Shown here: one piece after another, positions 24,305-38,963 of the stretch
How positions within the stretch are numbered: position 1 is the stretch's first letter
How the letters are laid out: each line of letters starts with the position of its first letter
Assembly: GCF_030253575.1 (NCBI RefSeq)
Contig: NC_080558.1
Coordinates: forward strand, 41,065,111 to 41,129,110
DNA from: Rhododendron vialii
Lineage: Eukaryota > Streptophyta > Magnoliopsida > Ericales > Ericaceae
Reading direction: 5' to 3'
DNA length: 64,000 nt
Program-made: the position numbers and the translations under genes
The notes under the pieces: model-generated
Told to the model about the DNA's origin: nothing
Seen by the model: only the letters and a program-made list of their open reading frames with translations
The model's database searches: none

Positions 24305-25032
24305 TCATAAACTCCCTCTGTGCCAATATAAGAGTGTATTTGATAGTTATGTCATTTTCAATTGTTTATATTAAATAATATATTATATATGTGTGATTTT
24401 AAAAATACTGTCGAATAGAACTAATTGAGCTTTATCAAACAACATTCATGTTGCATATAAAATTTATTACCAATTTGAAAATATAAATTATTCTTTATCC
24501 GATTAGAATAAAATGAGAGACCGTTAAATAAGAACGGAGACTTCATAATGAGATTAGAGGAACATGTTCCCCATTTCAATACAAAGTTCTAAAATTAGTC
24601 CTCACTCCTCACGCACATACATTTTAAATGACCAGTTCCTATGGATGAGTTCACGCTAATATTTTGTCTTCAGTATTTTTTTATTACTCCTACTACAACT
24701 TACTTTTTCTTAATTTTTGTCTAACTTTTCGTAATGTGAACCAAATTCGAAAAAATTAATATAAGATGATACTATGATACTATAGACAAAAAATATGAGT
24801 TGTTTGGTATTTTAGTGAACTTTTTTTTTTCTATTAGCCATAATTTTTTTTTAGACTTCTCTTATTGAGACGGATGATTAATCGTAAAACTAGAACATGA
24901 ATTTAACAAAAATTCAGAAAAGACAACAAAAGAACCAAAACAAAAAATATCCAAAATATTAGCGTGAACTCACGCTTAATTTTTTTGGAATGATTTTAGC
25001 ACAAACACTAAAAAACAAGTTTGGGAGTGCAT

Positions 25033-25729
25033 TTATAAGGGGGTGGAGTGAAAATCTTTTTTGTTTTTCCCTTTTTGATTGCTAGTTGTGAGCCAACATT
25101 TTAGGCTTTCTCGCATGTACTTATGGGTTTCCAAATTTTTGTTGGAGAAAAAGAAGAAGACCGTGACCCCATGCATAGGACCGGACGGGATACAGCAACT
25201 TATACCTTGCCTCCTACCGCCCTTTGTGCTATTGATGTTTTGGTTTTGAGCTGACGGAGCAACATTGAAACATCTAACTAAGAAATTGGTCATGTAAGTT
25301 GTTTGCACCAAAAAACATGTGAATTGGACACTTACTTTATCCTTCCTTGCTCGGACACTAAACCCAACCAAATTTGAGTTCCACAACGGCAAGAACTTGG
25401 TATGTATCTTGTTTTGCCGCAGTCCTCCAGAAGTAGTGGCTTCTTTTGAATCACCTTGATATCCTGATCCATTCAAACTCCTAAGGAAATCTGGATGGCA
25501 AAGAAACAATCCCGACCGGCAGGAAAACAATGGACCATGATGGCCAACAACGAAAACCAAGTCCCTGACTATGAGAGCCTCTTTTAGGTCTATCTGAAAT
25601 GTCCACCAGAATGGCATCTAGGTTCAGGGAGCCTCTTTTAAGTCCATCTGAAATGTCCACCGGAATGGCATCTAGCTTGAGAACCGAACAGCAAAAATCC
25701 AGAACTTGATCCACCACAAGGATAGTCAA
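25033..25729 (-). other. Unrecognised possible coding stretch with an 18-residue repeat (unit B copy)
   Basis: A 194-codon frame (25033-25617) and an overlapping frame (25481-25729) repeat the situation at 13464-13893. Two tandem 18-residue units occur here (LDAIPVDISDGLKRGSLN and LDAILVDISDRPKRGSHS), followed in the other frame by GLFLCHPDFLRSLNG and NKIHTKFLPLWNSNLVG. Both frames remain open in both units, but divergence between units is too small to show selection. The product is not recognised. Confidence 0.3.
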
Positions 25730-28700
25730 CCTTACTGATCAAAATCAATTGAGCTAGAAGGTGGAATTCACTTCGGACTTTTAAGTTAACTATCAAGAAA
25801 ACTTCTCTATTTGAAGAAAGAAAATTTGCATCCTCAGTCCCCAGATCCTGCATTAAACGGGAAAATTTGAGAAAGCAATGATTGAAGAACATAACTAAAA
25901 CACTAGGAAAAAACTAACTAGCATAAGAACATTACAGGTCAAACTTTGAACTGTTGAGGCCATCCAAAAACTATTGAGGTTAAACTTTAAACTACCTCCT
26001 CTAAGATAACGACAGTATGGTGAGCCTTACAAAAACTTGATAAAAGGTCCTTCAAACCAAAATACCGAATCAAGGGTGACACATTACAGGTCAAACTTTA
26101 AACTGTTGAGGCCATCCCATGTCCTATTCTTCCTCTGTGAGTATGAAACATCGATTCAAAGTCGACAAACAATGAAACAAACTGAAGCTTTCGGAATACC
26201 TGTTTGAACGGATCAATTACCCCAAACCTACAGTTAGCAAAGTGAAGGATTCTTAAGCGAACAACTAGGATATTTGCAATAGGCATAACCAAAATCCATC
26301 AAATTACCATCAAGAAATGGAGCAACATAAAGCCATGAGAAATTGGTTAATACGTCCATCTGGTATGAGGGAATCATTGACTTCAAAAACATACACTCTC
26401 AGGCAACAAGAAATAATTCTATTCCGATCAATCAAAAAAAAAAAAAGGCAACAAGAAATAATTCAAGCTAGGTGGACATTCAGAAATTCTATAAACGAAG
26501 TCATAACTTCACCATAACTAAATGGCAATTAATCGACAGTTAAAGCTGCAAAAAGGACACCGAATGCATCAAGAGTCGCTATAACCAGTCATCAATCAAA
26601 ATAATCCAGACAATTTCTTCGTGAAGAGCTTTGTATATTTGGGTTTTCTGTGGTGAAATAGAGATAGAGGACGCTTGCTTTTAAGATGAAGCAGATAATC
26701 AATTTTTCAAAACGTGGGATGTTAAGCAAGATATTCCTTGCCACTGCTGGCTCGTTGAATAGCTACAAACATAGCTCCGCGATAGGTAGAGTAGTGCTGA
26801 GGAATGGCCCTGGGTACGCATAATGAAGCACTAATTCATGAGAATGAACACAGGTCTTACAATATGGCACAAGTATTTAGAACATCTCAAATATTCAACA
26901 TGTGTGAATAATAGGACTACCTTGACTTTCTAAGGTTAGTGAACACTTACAAGTTAGATAATATGTCAAATTTTGTTCAAGTATAGCATAAAGAAAGAGT
27001 GCCTTGAGGAATATGATGGCAACTGGCATTGTGTTGTCTATGAAGCCTGAGGGGTACTCTGGTTATATCATGAAAACATGGTTAACAACTCAGAAATTGT
27101 AGAAGCTCACCATGTCTTTATGAAAACCGCAAGATGGTCTTCAAGTAATGAACCTTCCCGAAAGTAATCTTAAATGGCTCCTACAGTCCTACTTTTGTAG
27201 GAGACTTGATGCAAAAAGGTAGATTGAACCCTCCCCAGTGAACGTGTCCAGTTCAAAAGTCATTCAATTGCTTACATTGGTCCTAATGTCCAAGATAGCA
27301 GGTCAAAGATATTCTTAACACATCACAGAAAATATAATCATATTCTTCGATGACATGCTAATATGATCAAGGCAACCGGCGGAATTGAAACCTAGAGGAG
27401 GGGAAAAAGCATTATTGGAAAAGTACATCCTAACTAGGTTGGGACACATGACCATACTAATCATGTGCTCGCCAATCCTCAAACAGAGTTGCTAATGCAC
27501 AAACCAAAAAAATGACCCAAAAACATGCCAAAATAGGTCAGGAAACAGTGGACATGGCATCACAAGAAAACAGGAAAAAAACAAAAATTGTAGCTTAGCA
27601 TACTTGTAACCTTTAGCCTTTCACTTGATGCCTGGCAACCATCTCTGTTGATCCTTGTGGATGGAACATAGAAAGATAAGAGCTACTATGTGCTCCACCA
27701 ACAGATAATGGAGACCTAGTCGTCCGTAAAAAGCAACAAAAGTGGGGGAAATGATGGCAAACATTGGAATTTCCAATAAAAGAGTTTTATCAAGAGAAAT
27801 TTGTGAAACGACCAGGCATATCAGTGTTGCCACATATGTGTTCCGATTCAATACTGTCAACCAATCCAAGCATAACACTATACTGTCAAGCTATGTGTGC
27901 AATACTGATATTCCCGAAAAATCAATTACTACAGAGAATCAAAACTGAGGAAGTTCCAGTATACCAAAACACCTAGGAGCTCAACATGAATTATACATAC
28001 CCGCCATTGGCATCAACCAATTAAAGCCGATAGTTAAACAACAAAATCCTGCATGCTGTAACTCATATGTATAGTCTCCAAGGACTGGAAACAGGAACAT
28101 GCAGACTGGATACAAACAGAAAAGTACAGTAAAACAGCGATGACTATCTAAAGAAACAGCCAATTGAATTTGCAGTGCAACAGTTACATTAGCAACCTAA
28201 TTCTTATTACCGTGGCCTGTGGGGAAGAACAAGAAGGCCTACCTTAGATGTACATGCACACCTCAACAAGGAAACACAGACAAGGGGTGGAGTAACCTGC
28301 AAATGTTAAGAGAACATATCAATTGACCCTAGAATAAGTGCTCTGCCCGCCGAAAGCAAACTGTGTCCTCACATCTTCTGATTTTGCAAATTGTCATCCT
28401 TAATCCAAATCCTCTTTGCAATTGAACGTTTCCATGTCCTTCTACCTGAATCCATGTCTTTGCAATTCAACTCGGTGGCTCTTTTGCCTGATAAGTAGTA
28501 ACTAAAGAAACACATTGAAGTGGATGCAACCATCATACACAGGTTTTAAACATTAGTTTCAAACAATATCAAAGTACTTTTAAGGATGAAAAAACCAAGG
28601 TACCAGGCAGTGCAAGGATTCTCAAACGATGGAGCCTCCTAAAGGATGTAATGCAATGCGGTTTAACTGAAACTATACCATAATTGTTCTAAAATAAGAA

Positions 28701-29980
28701 TTGAATACATATTATAAATCTCCTTCACCATCCTAAATGCAAAAACCAAAAGTACATAAGAAATCCCCTTTTTTCATAAATTAGCTTTTTAGCCAAAGGA
28801 ATTTTCACTTACTACCTGCCTATGTGAATGTTGAGCACAGGCCTCTCACATTAATCTCAGCAGAGAAACAGTGGAAATGTTCTAGTACGTGCGTGATAAA
28901 CTTGCAGCAATAAAAAAATATACTACGTGCGCGCAAAATCTAGTTGGAAGTTAGAGTAAATGGTTGGTAAGGAAATATTTCTAAATACGGAGAATGGAGC
29001 TTCTTCAAAAACACTATAAAAGACAATAAAATATCTTCCCAGTAAACTGATCATTTTGTCTTTTCTTTGTTGTGAAAATAACCTGATCTTGGATCTCTAG
29101 CCACAAAATTTATACCGATCCAGAATACATGAGACACAGCACAAGAGATGTTGATGGTCCAAGAAAATGGCCAAAGGAAATCCAAAAAGACAATTCTTCA
29201 TATTATCAAGTTCAAAACTCGAGAGATGAAGAACTTATGGGAAAAAACAAGAAACACTTGAGAGATGAAGAAGTTGGAAGGAGTGCCATCCACCCAGACA
29301 GGGAACATAAATTGTAAAGATACACCATCTAACCACTTTCTCCATTTTAACCCACCATCCTTTCTCTTTTTAATGTACATTAGAAAGATCCACCTTGGAT
29401 GATTTTTTCTTTGTTTCGACAGGTAGAAAGTCTCAACTTGCATGATCTTAAGCCATTTTCAACATACAGCAAATGGCGCTAGAAGAATAAATGACTCCAT
29501 GACAGGTCAAATCCCTTATCAAGACTAGGTTTCTTAGAAAAGGTCGTAGCATAGAGCCTCTAACGAAACTAACCACTCCACTCCAAATCCCTCAAAGTCG
29601 CCACTCTATGAAACCACCAAATTTACGCAGTTGTGTCAAGATAGCAATAGAAATGTGCACCCATAAATCTCTGCAACTACTTTGAGTCTATTATGATGAC
29701 AAAACACATGCTATTACCATGGCAAAACACCAAAACTGGAGACCATATAATGAAAATCATAGGAAAAGAAGTTGCTAAACGTTAAGATTGTTATTGAAAT
29801 GTGATAATTTACATCACTCAAGCTACACCACCCACTCAGGGTTGAGTTACACATAAAATCAGAAAAAAGTACAAAGCAATCAAGGAAAGTTAAGAAGCAA
29901 CAACTTTCTGCCAATTGTATACAGATGGAAATGGGAAACTCATGCCTAACTGGTCAAACAAGCATTCAAAGGTTTGCCAA
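25730..29980. other. Non-coding stretch of unit B between the PPR upstream region and CAF1
   Basis: It parallels 13894-20431 of unit A without the 2.36-kb A-only block. No open frame beyond about 85 codons is supported and no RNA gene was seen. The minute retro-insertion at 26401-26463 lies in it. Confidence 0.4.
26401..26463 (+). mobile_element. Minute poly(A) retro-insertion with a 19-bp target duplication
   Basis: AGGCAACAAGAAATAATTC is present at 26401-26419 and 26445-26463. Between the copies lie TATTCCGATCAATC and a run of about 11 A. Unit A has the same locus with one copy and no insertion (14581-14599). A direct repeat plus poly(A) is the signature of target-primed reverse transcription, here so 5'-truncated that only about 14 non-A bases were copied. 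Confidence 0.75.
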
Positions 29981-30805
29981 TCATTTATTTTCCGAACCAT
30001 TCTCAACACCAAGGCCGTACAGAACGCCTGCATATTTCTCCGCGGAGCCGTTAAAGAAGTTGTCTTTCAACTTCTTAAATGCACAAGAAGTGAGTAAACT
30101 ATCCGAACCTGCTTGATGGCAAATGCCAATCCTCTCAACCTCCAAAAGCTCCGCAAGCTTGTTCAACCCACCGTGAAGACTATTGCAAAACTTCATCAAA
30201 TGCTTGATATCGTACAACACCGGGAAGTACATATTGATAAGGTCAAAGAACCCAGCTTGCGTATCAGGTAAATCCCTGCAAGTCAATAACTTCAGCAAAT
30301 ACCCAAAATCATAGCCACTGTGAAACGTCACCCAATGCACATTATCATTCAAAACAATCCCCGAAGACATCAAAAGCTCGCCAAACCGGCTGGCATCGAT
30401 ACCCATCTCATTATTCTTCTTGAAATCAATCCCACACTGCCTCAACATCTCAATCGAATCATTTGCGAAAATATCCTCGCTCACGCTAAACTCGCGGAAA
30501 TTGAACTGCCAAACGCAGTACTTATCCGTCCCACAAGTGGGTAAGTTCCCATTCTCGTCCGAGAAAGTAAGACCCAACTGAATCAACTTCAACATGTCAA
30601 CATTGTCCTTCAAGGTCTGGTAGTTATAGTCGTTAATATTCTTAAAAGCCCCTACCGGGCGAAGAACAACGCCTGGAAACTCCGTATCCATCGCGATAAA
30701 TGGGTAATCATCAACGATATCGCGAATCAAAGCAAACTCCTCATCAAGATTTTCTTTCCACACCTCACGGATTTGAATCGAATCGCTCTTGGCCAACTCC
30801 GACAT
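29981..30805 (-). CDS. CAF1: CCR4-associated factor 1 (CAF1/POP2) poly(A) deadenylase
   Basis: A 274-residue intronless frame, the usual length for plant CAF1 (about 270-290). CAF1 is the DEDD-family 3'-5' exoribonuclease of the CCR4-NOT complex that shortens mRNA poly(A) tails in the cytoplasm. Visible catalytic residues are D40 and E42 in [13 protein letters not shown]166 in [10 protein letters not shown], and H230 and D235 in [13 protein letters not shown], giving a complete DEDDh set. Other family blocks are [13 protein letters not shown] (12-24), [17 protein letters not shown] (73-89), [11 protein letters not shown] (170-180) and the YDIKHLMKF segment (198-206). The ATG at 30805 gives [16 protein letters not shown], the normal family start. 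The plant has several CAF1 paralogues as a rule; which one this is was not determined. A truncated copy lies at 20432-20994. Confidence 0.95.
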   Translation of the reverse strand: MSELAKSDSIQIREVWKENLDEEFALIRDIVDDYPFIAMDTEFPGVVLRPVGAFKNINDYNYQTLKDNVDMLKLIQLGLTFSDENGNLPTCGTDKYCVWQFNFREFSVSEDIFANDSIEMLRQCGIDFKKNNEMGIDASRFGELLMSSGIVLNDNVHWVTFHSGYDFGYLLKLLTCRDLPDTQAGFFDLINMYFPVLYDIKHLMKFCNSLHGGLNKLAELLEVERIGICHQAGSDSLLTSCAFKKLKDNFFNGSAEKYAGVLYGLGVENGSENK

Positions 30806-31480
30806 ATTCGGTAATCAATCTTTGCAAACAAAGTCCTCTGCTCAAAAACCCTAGTTTAATTAGAACAGGATTTGCAGTAACTTTAAAACAGATCAAAACA
30901 AAACCCTAGTTGACTCGAGAAATTTTTTCGATGCAAGTTGAAACTTTTTCCGTCGTTATTTAACCGTTGAAAACTAGAAAACAAGCGCTAAAAACTTGAA
31001 ATCAGTGGGAAAAACGTACGGATATAGAGTGATTTGACGAGATCTGACCTGGGTTGGTGGAATCTAGGGTTGAAACGAACAGATCTTGGAGTTTTGAGCA
31101 AGTTAAGGAGATTTGAACTGAGGGTTTTTGAGAGGATTTGTTGGGTCAATGTTTGCTGGTTGAAGGGGAAGCGTGTGTACCACATATGTATCTATATGTA
31201 GTCCATGATTGTAGAGAGAGAGAGAGATGGTGGAGAAGGTTAGAGAGAGAGAGAGAGACTGAAATCTACTCGAAGGAATGGAGTGAGGAAAGAGAAGAGG
31301 AAGTAAACGTTGGTGTGGAAGTGGTCGATACGGCAGCGTGTGTTATATGGTCGGATTAAAACGGTGACGTATGGGGGTGTCTTGTTTAGCAGCCCGGATT
31401 GACCTGGTAAAACATTTTCTCTCTCCTCAGAGGAAAGGAAAAGGAAAATCAGAGGAGAGAGCATTTGAGAGACGCAGAAA
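30806..31480 (-). promoter_or_regulatory. Leader and presumed promoter of CAF1
   Basis: The minus-strand upstream region contains two GA/CT microsatellite runs near 31212-31228 and 31242-31258, typical of plant leader or GAGA-rich promoter DNA. The initiation site is not determined. The region is outside the duplicated unit, so the truncated CAF1 copy lacks it. Confidence 0.4.
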
Positions 31481-31501
31481 TTATTTACTCTAGTAAATGA
31501 A

Positions 31502-31654
31502 AGAAAACTGATTTTTGCGCTTTATTTTTTATTAATGACACTTTAATTTTGACGTGAAAAAACTTCACGTTAAAATTGAAGTTCCATCAGTAAAAATTAC
31601 GTCAAAATTGAAGCACCATCAGTAAAAAATAGAGCGCGAATATCAATTTTCTAA
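31502..31654. mobile_element. Foldback/MITE-like inverted repeat
   Basis: The left arm contains TTGCGCTTTATTTTTTATTA and AATTTTGACGT. The right arm contains the inverse, ACGTCAAAATT then TAAAAAATAGAGCGCGAA. The arms are about 50 bp with a short spacer that itself repeats CATCAGTAAAAA. No clear target duplication was found. Confidence 0.6.
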
Positions 31655-32849
31655 ATGAAATTGTTAAAAGAAAAAGTGATTTTGGCACTTTACTTTTTAT
31701 TTTTTATTCTATATAAAATTTTTAAATTACTCTTTATTTTGTTAGTGTTCATCTACTTTAGAGGGTATCATCTTAATTTCAAATAGAAAAAAGAAGAAAA
31801 AAATAGAGTGATAAAATCAATTCTTTTGTTAAAAATGATGAGTAATGGAATTATAAACAATTGTAGAAGTAAGGCTTAATTAAATTTTGCCTCCTTGTAC
31901 TATCACACATTTTCAAATTTGTCTTGAGCTGCAAAAGACCACGTTTGACCACCTTACACTGTTCAAACCTTTCAATTACAAAAGCCTTGGTATATAAAAA
32001 TAATAAGGGTAACCCTGCTCCGTTAAGCTTTTTACTTTTTAAGTACTTATTTTTTCTTTTATGAAACAAGTCATTCTTTTACAATATATTACATTTAATT
32101 CAAAAAATAAGTACTTATTTTTCTTAGCGGAACAGGGCTCGTAAACTACCCTTGTTGAGCTCACTATTTGCTTGTTTATTTTTTCCAAAAATCAAGAAAC
32201 ACAACTTTAAACACCATTATGTTTAGTGACGTTCGATGTATGTGAACTCTCGTTCATTGAATGGCTTTGAATGTTGGGCAGACACAACAAAAAGTTGGTA
32301 CATGAAAAAATGGTGTCACTTGTGTTGTCATTTGTAAAAAAAAACTATCGAAACTATTATGATGTGTACAATTTTCTTATCAATCTATTCAACTACAAAA
32401 CTATGATCATAAATGACCACATACATGCACATTGTGCATCAATATCAATCTTGATAGCAAAAATATAGAACCTAGTGTTAGTGTTCTCTATCACTATATA
32501 AAAGTCATAATCATTCAACGCTCTTTCTTTATGTATAATACCATTTTATATTAATAGAGCCTGGATGAGTGGATGTTAGATTTCAAAGGAAAACGTTGGA
32601 CACGGCGATGGCCATCCTATATAGTTTTAAAAACTACTACAATTATAAAGAAAATTTGAAACTTGGATAGGACTCCGGACTCATCCGCCCTTGGTGAGAC
32701 ATAAACTCATCTCCCCGTGTCAATGGCAGCAAACATTCTTTTCACAGGTACTGTGTGCTTTGCTCTAAACTTATTTATTTTCTCTGTTATGTCCTTCTGT
32801 ATTAAATTACGTTTATTTATGTTCTCTTTCAGATCCCCTAGGCACGAGA
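31655..32849. other. AT-rich intergenic region upstream of the tRNA gene
   Basis: Apart from the MITE at 32006-32152 no gene or element is recognised. The ORFs present are short and AT-driven. Confidence 0.4.
32006..32152. mobile_element. Short MITE with imperfect terminal inverted repeats
   Basis: The left end AAGGGTAACCCTGCTCCGTT and the right end, read inverted, AAGGGTAGTTTACGAGCCCT then GTTCCGCTAAG are inverse copies. Inside both arms AAGTACTTATTTTT is repeated inversely. The middle is AT-rich. It has no coding capacity, and the family was not assigned. Confidence 0.6.
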
Positions 32850-32923
32850 GCTTTCGTAGCTCAGTTGGTTAGAGCACCCGTTTAGTAAGCGGGAGGTCTT
32901 GAGTTCAACTCTCAACGAAAGCA
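32850..32923 (+). tRNA. tRNA-Thr (anticodon AGT)
   Basis: A 74-base cloverleaf. The acceptor arms GCTTTCG (32850-32856) and CGAAAGC (32916-32922) pair perfectly, with discriminator A at 32923. The D arm is GCTC...GAGC. The anticodon stem CCCGT/GCGGG encloses the loop TTAGTAA, giving anticodon AGT for threonine codons. The T arm TTGAG-TTCAACT-CTCAA is intact. There is no intron and no encoded CCA. Box A (TAGCTCAGTTGG) and box B (GAGTTCAACTC) are present. A TTTT about 10 bases downstream could end Pol III transcription. The sequence resembles nuclear, not organellar, plant tRNA-Thr. Confidence 0.97.
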
Positions 32924-33282
32924 AACTTTGCATTTTCCTCCTGCCTTGATTTGCATTTTTTTAGTCTCTCTTGCTCTGTTTGTTTTGTCATTTTGTGGGA
33001 AAATGAAAGAAAACTGGGCCAATTAAAAACATGATGCCATGGGGCTATGACAATCTGGACTCTACTTCCATATGATTGAATTTTTTTTTTTTAATACATC
33101 CTATCATTTGCGGGTTGGGTTGTTTCTCTATTTAACTCTACGTTATGAAAAACTGTTCATTTTATAAATTATGTTGAGAATATCAACCATGACAAAATTA
33201 TGTTGATCGAAAATTGTCCAATCAAATTTTCTAACAGATTTTATCTAGAAAAAATAATAGCATCATACATTTGGTCATTCGT

Positions 33283-33492
33283 CCATGGATGAGGCTAATT
33301 AACACAAATTTTCTACATGAATCCCTTCTGTACTCAAAACATTGCTGGTATGCACCTCTGAACTCACCGCCGAAAGCAAAAGCCAGGAAAAATTAATGCA
33401 GATGAACTGCAATGGCGCTTGTATATCGCTGTAGAACAGGATTAGTTCTGCTTCAAGAGGAACATACCCATGGATGAGGCTAATTAACACAA
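33283..33492. repeat. 25-bp direct repeats bracketing about 160 bp
   Basis: The phrase CCATGGATGAGGCTAATTAA plus ACACAA occurs at 33283-33307 and 33468-33492. The bracketed 160 bp shows no poly(A), inverted ends or coding potential. It could be a target duplication around an unknown insert or a local duplication. Confidence 0.5.
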
Positions 33493-33669
33493 TTTGTAAG
33501 GAAACAAAATCGAAAAGCCAAATACAAAGCAAAAACTTGTAAGAGACTACAAAAAATGTAATTCTATTCATACTGCTTCCCCTTCAAATTGTATAGGAAG
33601 GTAACAATTTAACCAACTCTGAGTTGATTCAACATAGTAGTTATAGTACGTTGTGGCATGGCTGGTCTA

Positions 33670-37693
<4,024 letters not shown>

Positions 37694-37703
37694 CTAAACA
37701 AGG

Positions 37704-38829
37704 AAAATTGCTTTTCCCACCCCCCCTGACACCACACCCCTCCCGGTCCCACACCCTTTTTCCGCTTTTACCCTCCCTCAGCCCTTTTAATTACCTTCCT
37801 CCGCCATTTTAATTCCCTGAGCCCTGCTGCCTCTAAACGGCAACGTTTGGGTTAAAAAAAATATCCTCACCATCAATTTGCAATCCTATGGAGCAGAAAC
37901 GTAATTATGAGAGCTCTAGAGACAAAATTTGATTATGTCTCTTTAGAATAATATGATCAAAATAAAAAGATCTTCACACCCGTTCAAACGCATTAAAAAT
38001 TGAAGTATTTAATTTTTTAACCATATTTTTTAATATATAAACAGTCTAAAAAAAACTTAAGTGCTCAAATTTTCGCTCCGTTTGAATCGGTGCAAAAATC
38101 TTGTTATTCTGATTATATTGACAAGATCTTTGCACCGATTCAAACGGAGTGAAAATTTAAGCACTTAATTTTTTTAGACCGTTTATATATATTAAAAAAT
38201 ATGGTTAAAAAATTAAGTGCTTCAATTTTTAATGCGTTTGGACTGGTGTGAAGATTTTTTTATTCTGATCATATTATTTTAATTTATTTCTTTACTTAAT
38301 TACTCGTATTTTTTTAAGGCCATTCAACAAAACACCGTAAGACTTATTTTTTAGTTTTAAAACTTTCTTAGGATGTCCATTGAAAGGCCTTGGAACCAAA
38401 AATTTATTACGACCATTTAAGATGAAATGATCAGAAAAATAACATCTTTGCACTGGTTCAAACGGATTGAAAATTGAAACACTTATTTTTGTAATTATAT
38501 TTTTTAATCTATAAAGGACAAAAAAAGAAAAATAAAACAGTCGTATAAATATGATCAATTGAAACACTTTTTTTTCTTAATTACTTTACAAAGCTTAAAA
38601 TTAGACTTGAACCTATTATTAAAGAAAAAAAATTCAAACTAAAAAGAAAGAAAATGAAATAAAATGAAAAAAAAAATCAAACTGTAAAGTAAAGGAAAAA
38701 AAGAAAGAAAGAAACGGTAAAGAAAGAAAGAAAAGGAAGAGAGAGAGAGAGAGGCGGGGGGTAATTCCGGAAAAAGGGATGTGGGGCCGGGGGGTGTGTG
38801 TGTCAGGGGAGGGGGGAATAGCAGCTCTC
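37704..38829. mobile_element. Mutator-like non-autonomous element, 1,126 bp, 10-bp target duplication
   Basis: CTAAACAAGG flanks both sides (37694-37703 and 38830-38839). Inside, the left end (TTTTCCCACCCCCCCTGACA, then CACCCCTCCCGGTCCCACAC, CCTTTTTCCG) is mirrored by the right end read inverted (TATTCCCCCCTCCCCTGACA, then CCCCCCGGCCCCACATCCC, TTTTTCCGG). The terminal inverted repeats are thus about 80-90 bp. Long inverted ends plus a 9-11 bp duplication are diagnostic of Mutator-like elements. No transposase is present. A large foldback (37945-38285) sits inside. Confidence 0.82.
37945..38285. repeat. Large imperfect palindrome, arms about 155 bp
   Basis: The left arm includes AAAAAGATCTTCACACCCGT, TTAACCATATTTTTTAATAT, CTCCGTTTGAATCGGTGCAA. 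The right arm inverts these in order around a centre near 38112-38118. Relatives of one arm occur at 38420-38530 and 53640-53990. A transcript would form a long hairpin. Confidence 0.8.
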
Positions 38830-38963
38830 CTAAACAAGGCCCTATATAACTCTGACTGCCAAATCTATGCAAGTATCAATAAGGGATATGTGGATTTGCA
38901 ACCTCCGAAAACCTTTAAATATAGAAGCTGATGTGACATACAGTATATACAATTAATCAATTA

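Larger units (their letters stand above)
21009..30750. repeat. Tandem segmental duplication, unit B (intact copy)
   Basis: Same order as unit A: 3' flank of PPR, PPR (minus), non-coding stretch, CAF1 (minus). The right edge of homology is at CTCCTCATCAAGA near 30741-30750, inside CAF1. The CAF1 start and promoter continue beyond it, so this unit kept a complete gene. Both genes are open throughout, consistent with selection having been kept on this copy. Confidence 0.85.
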
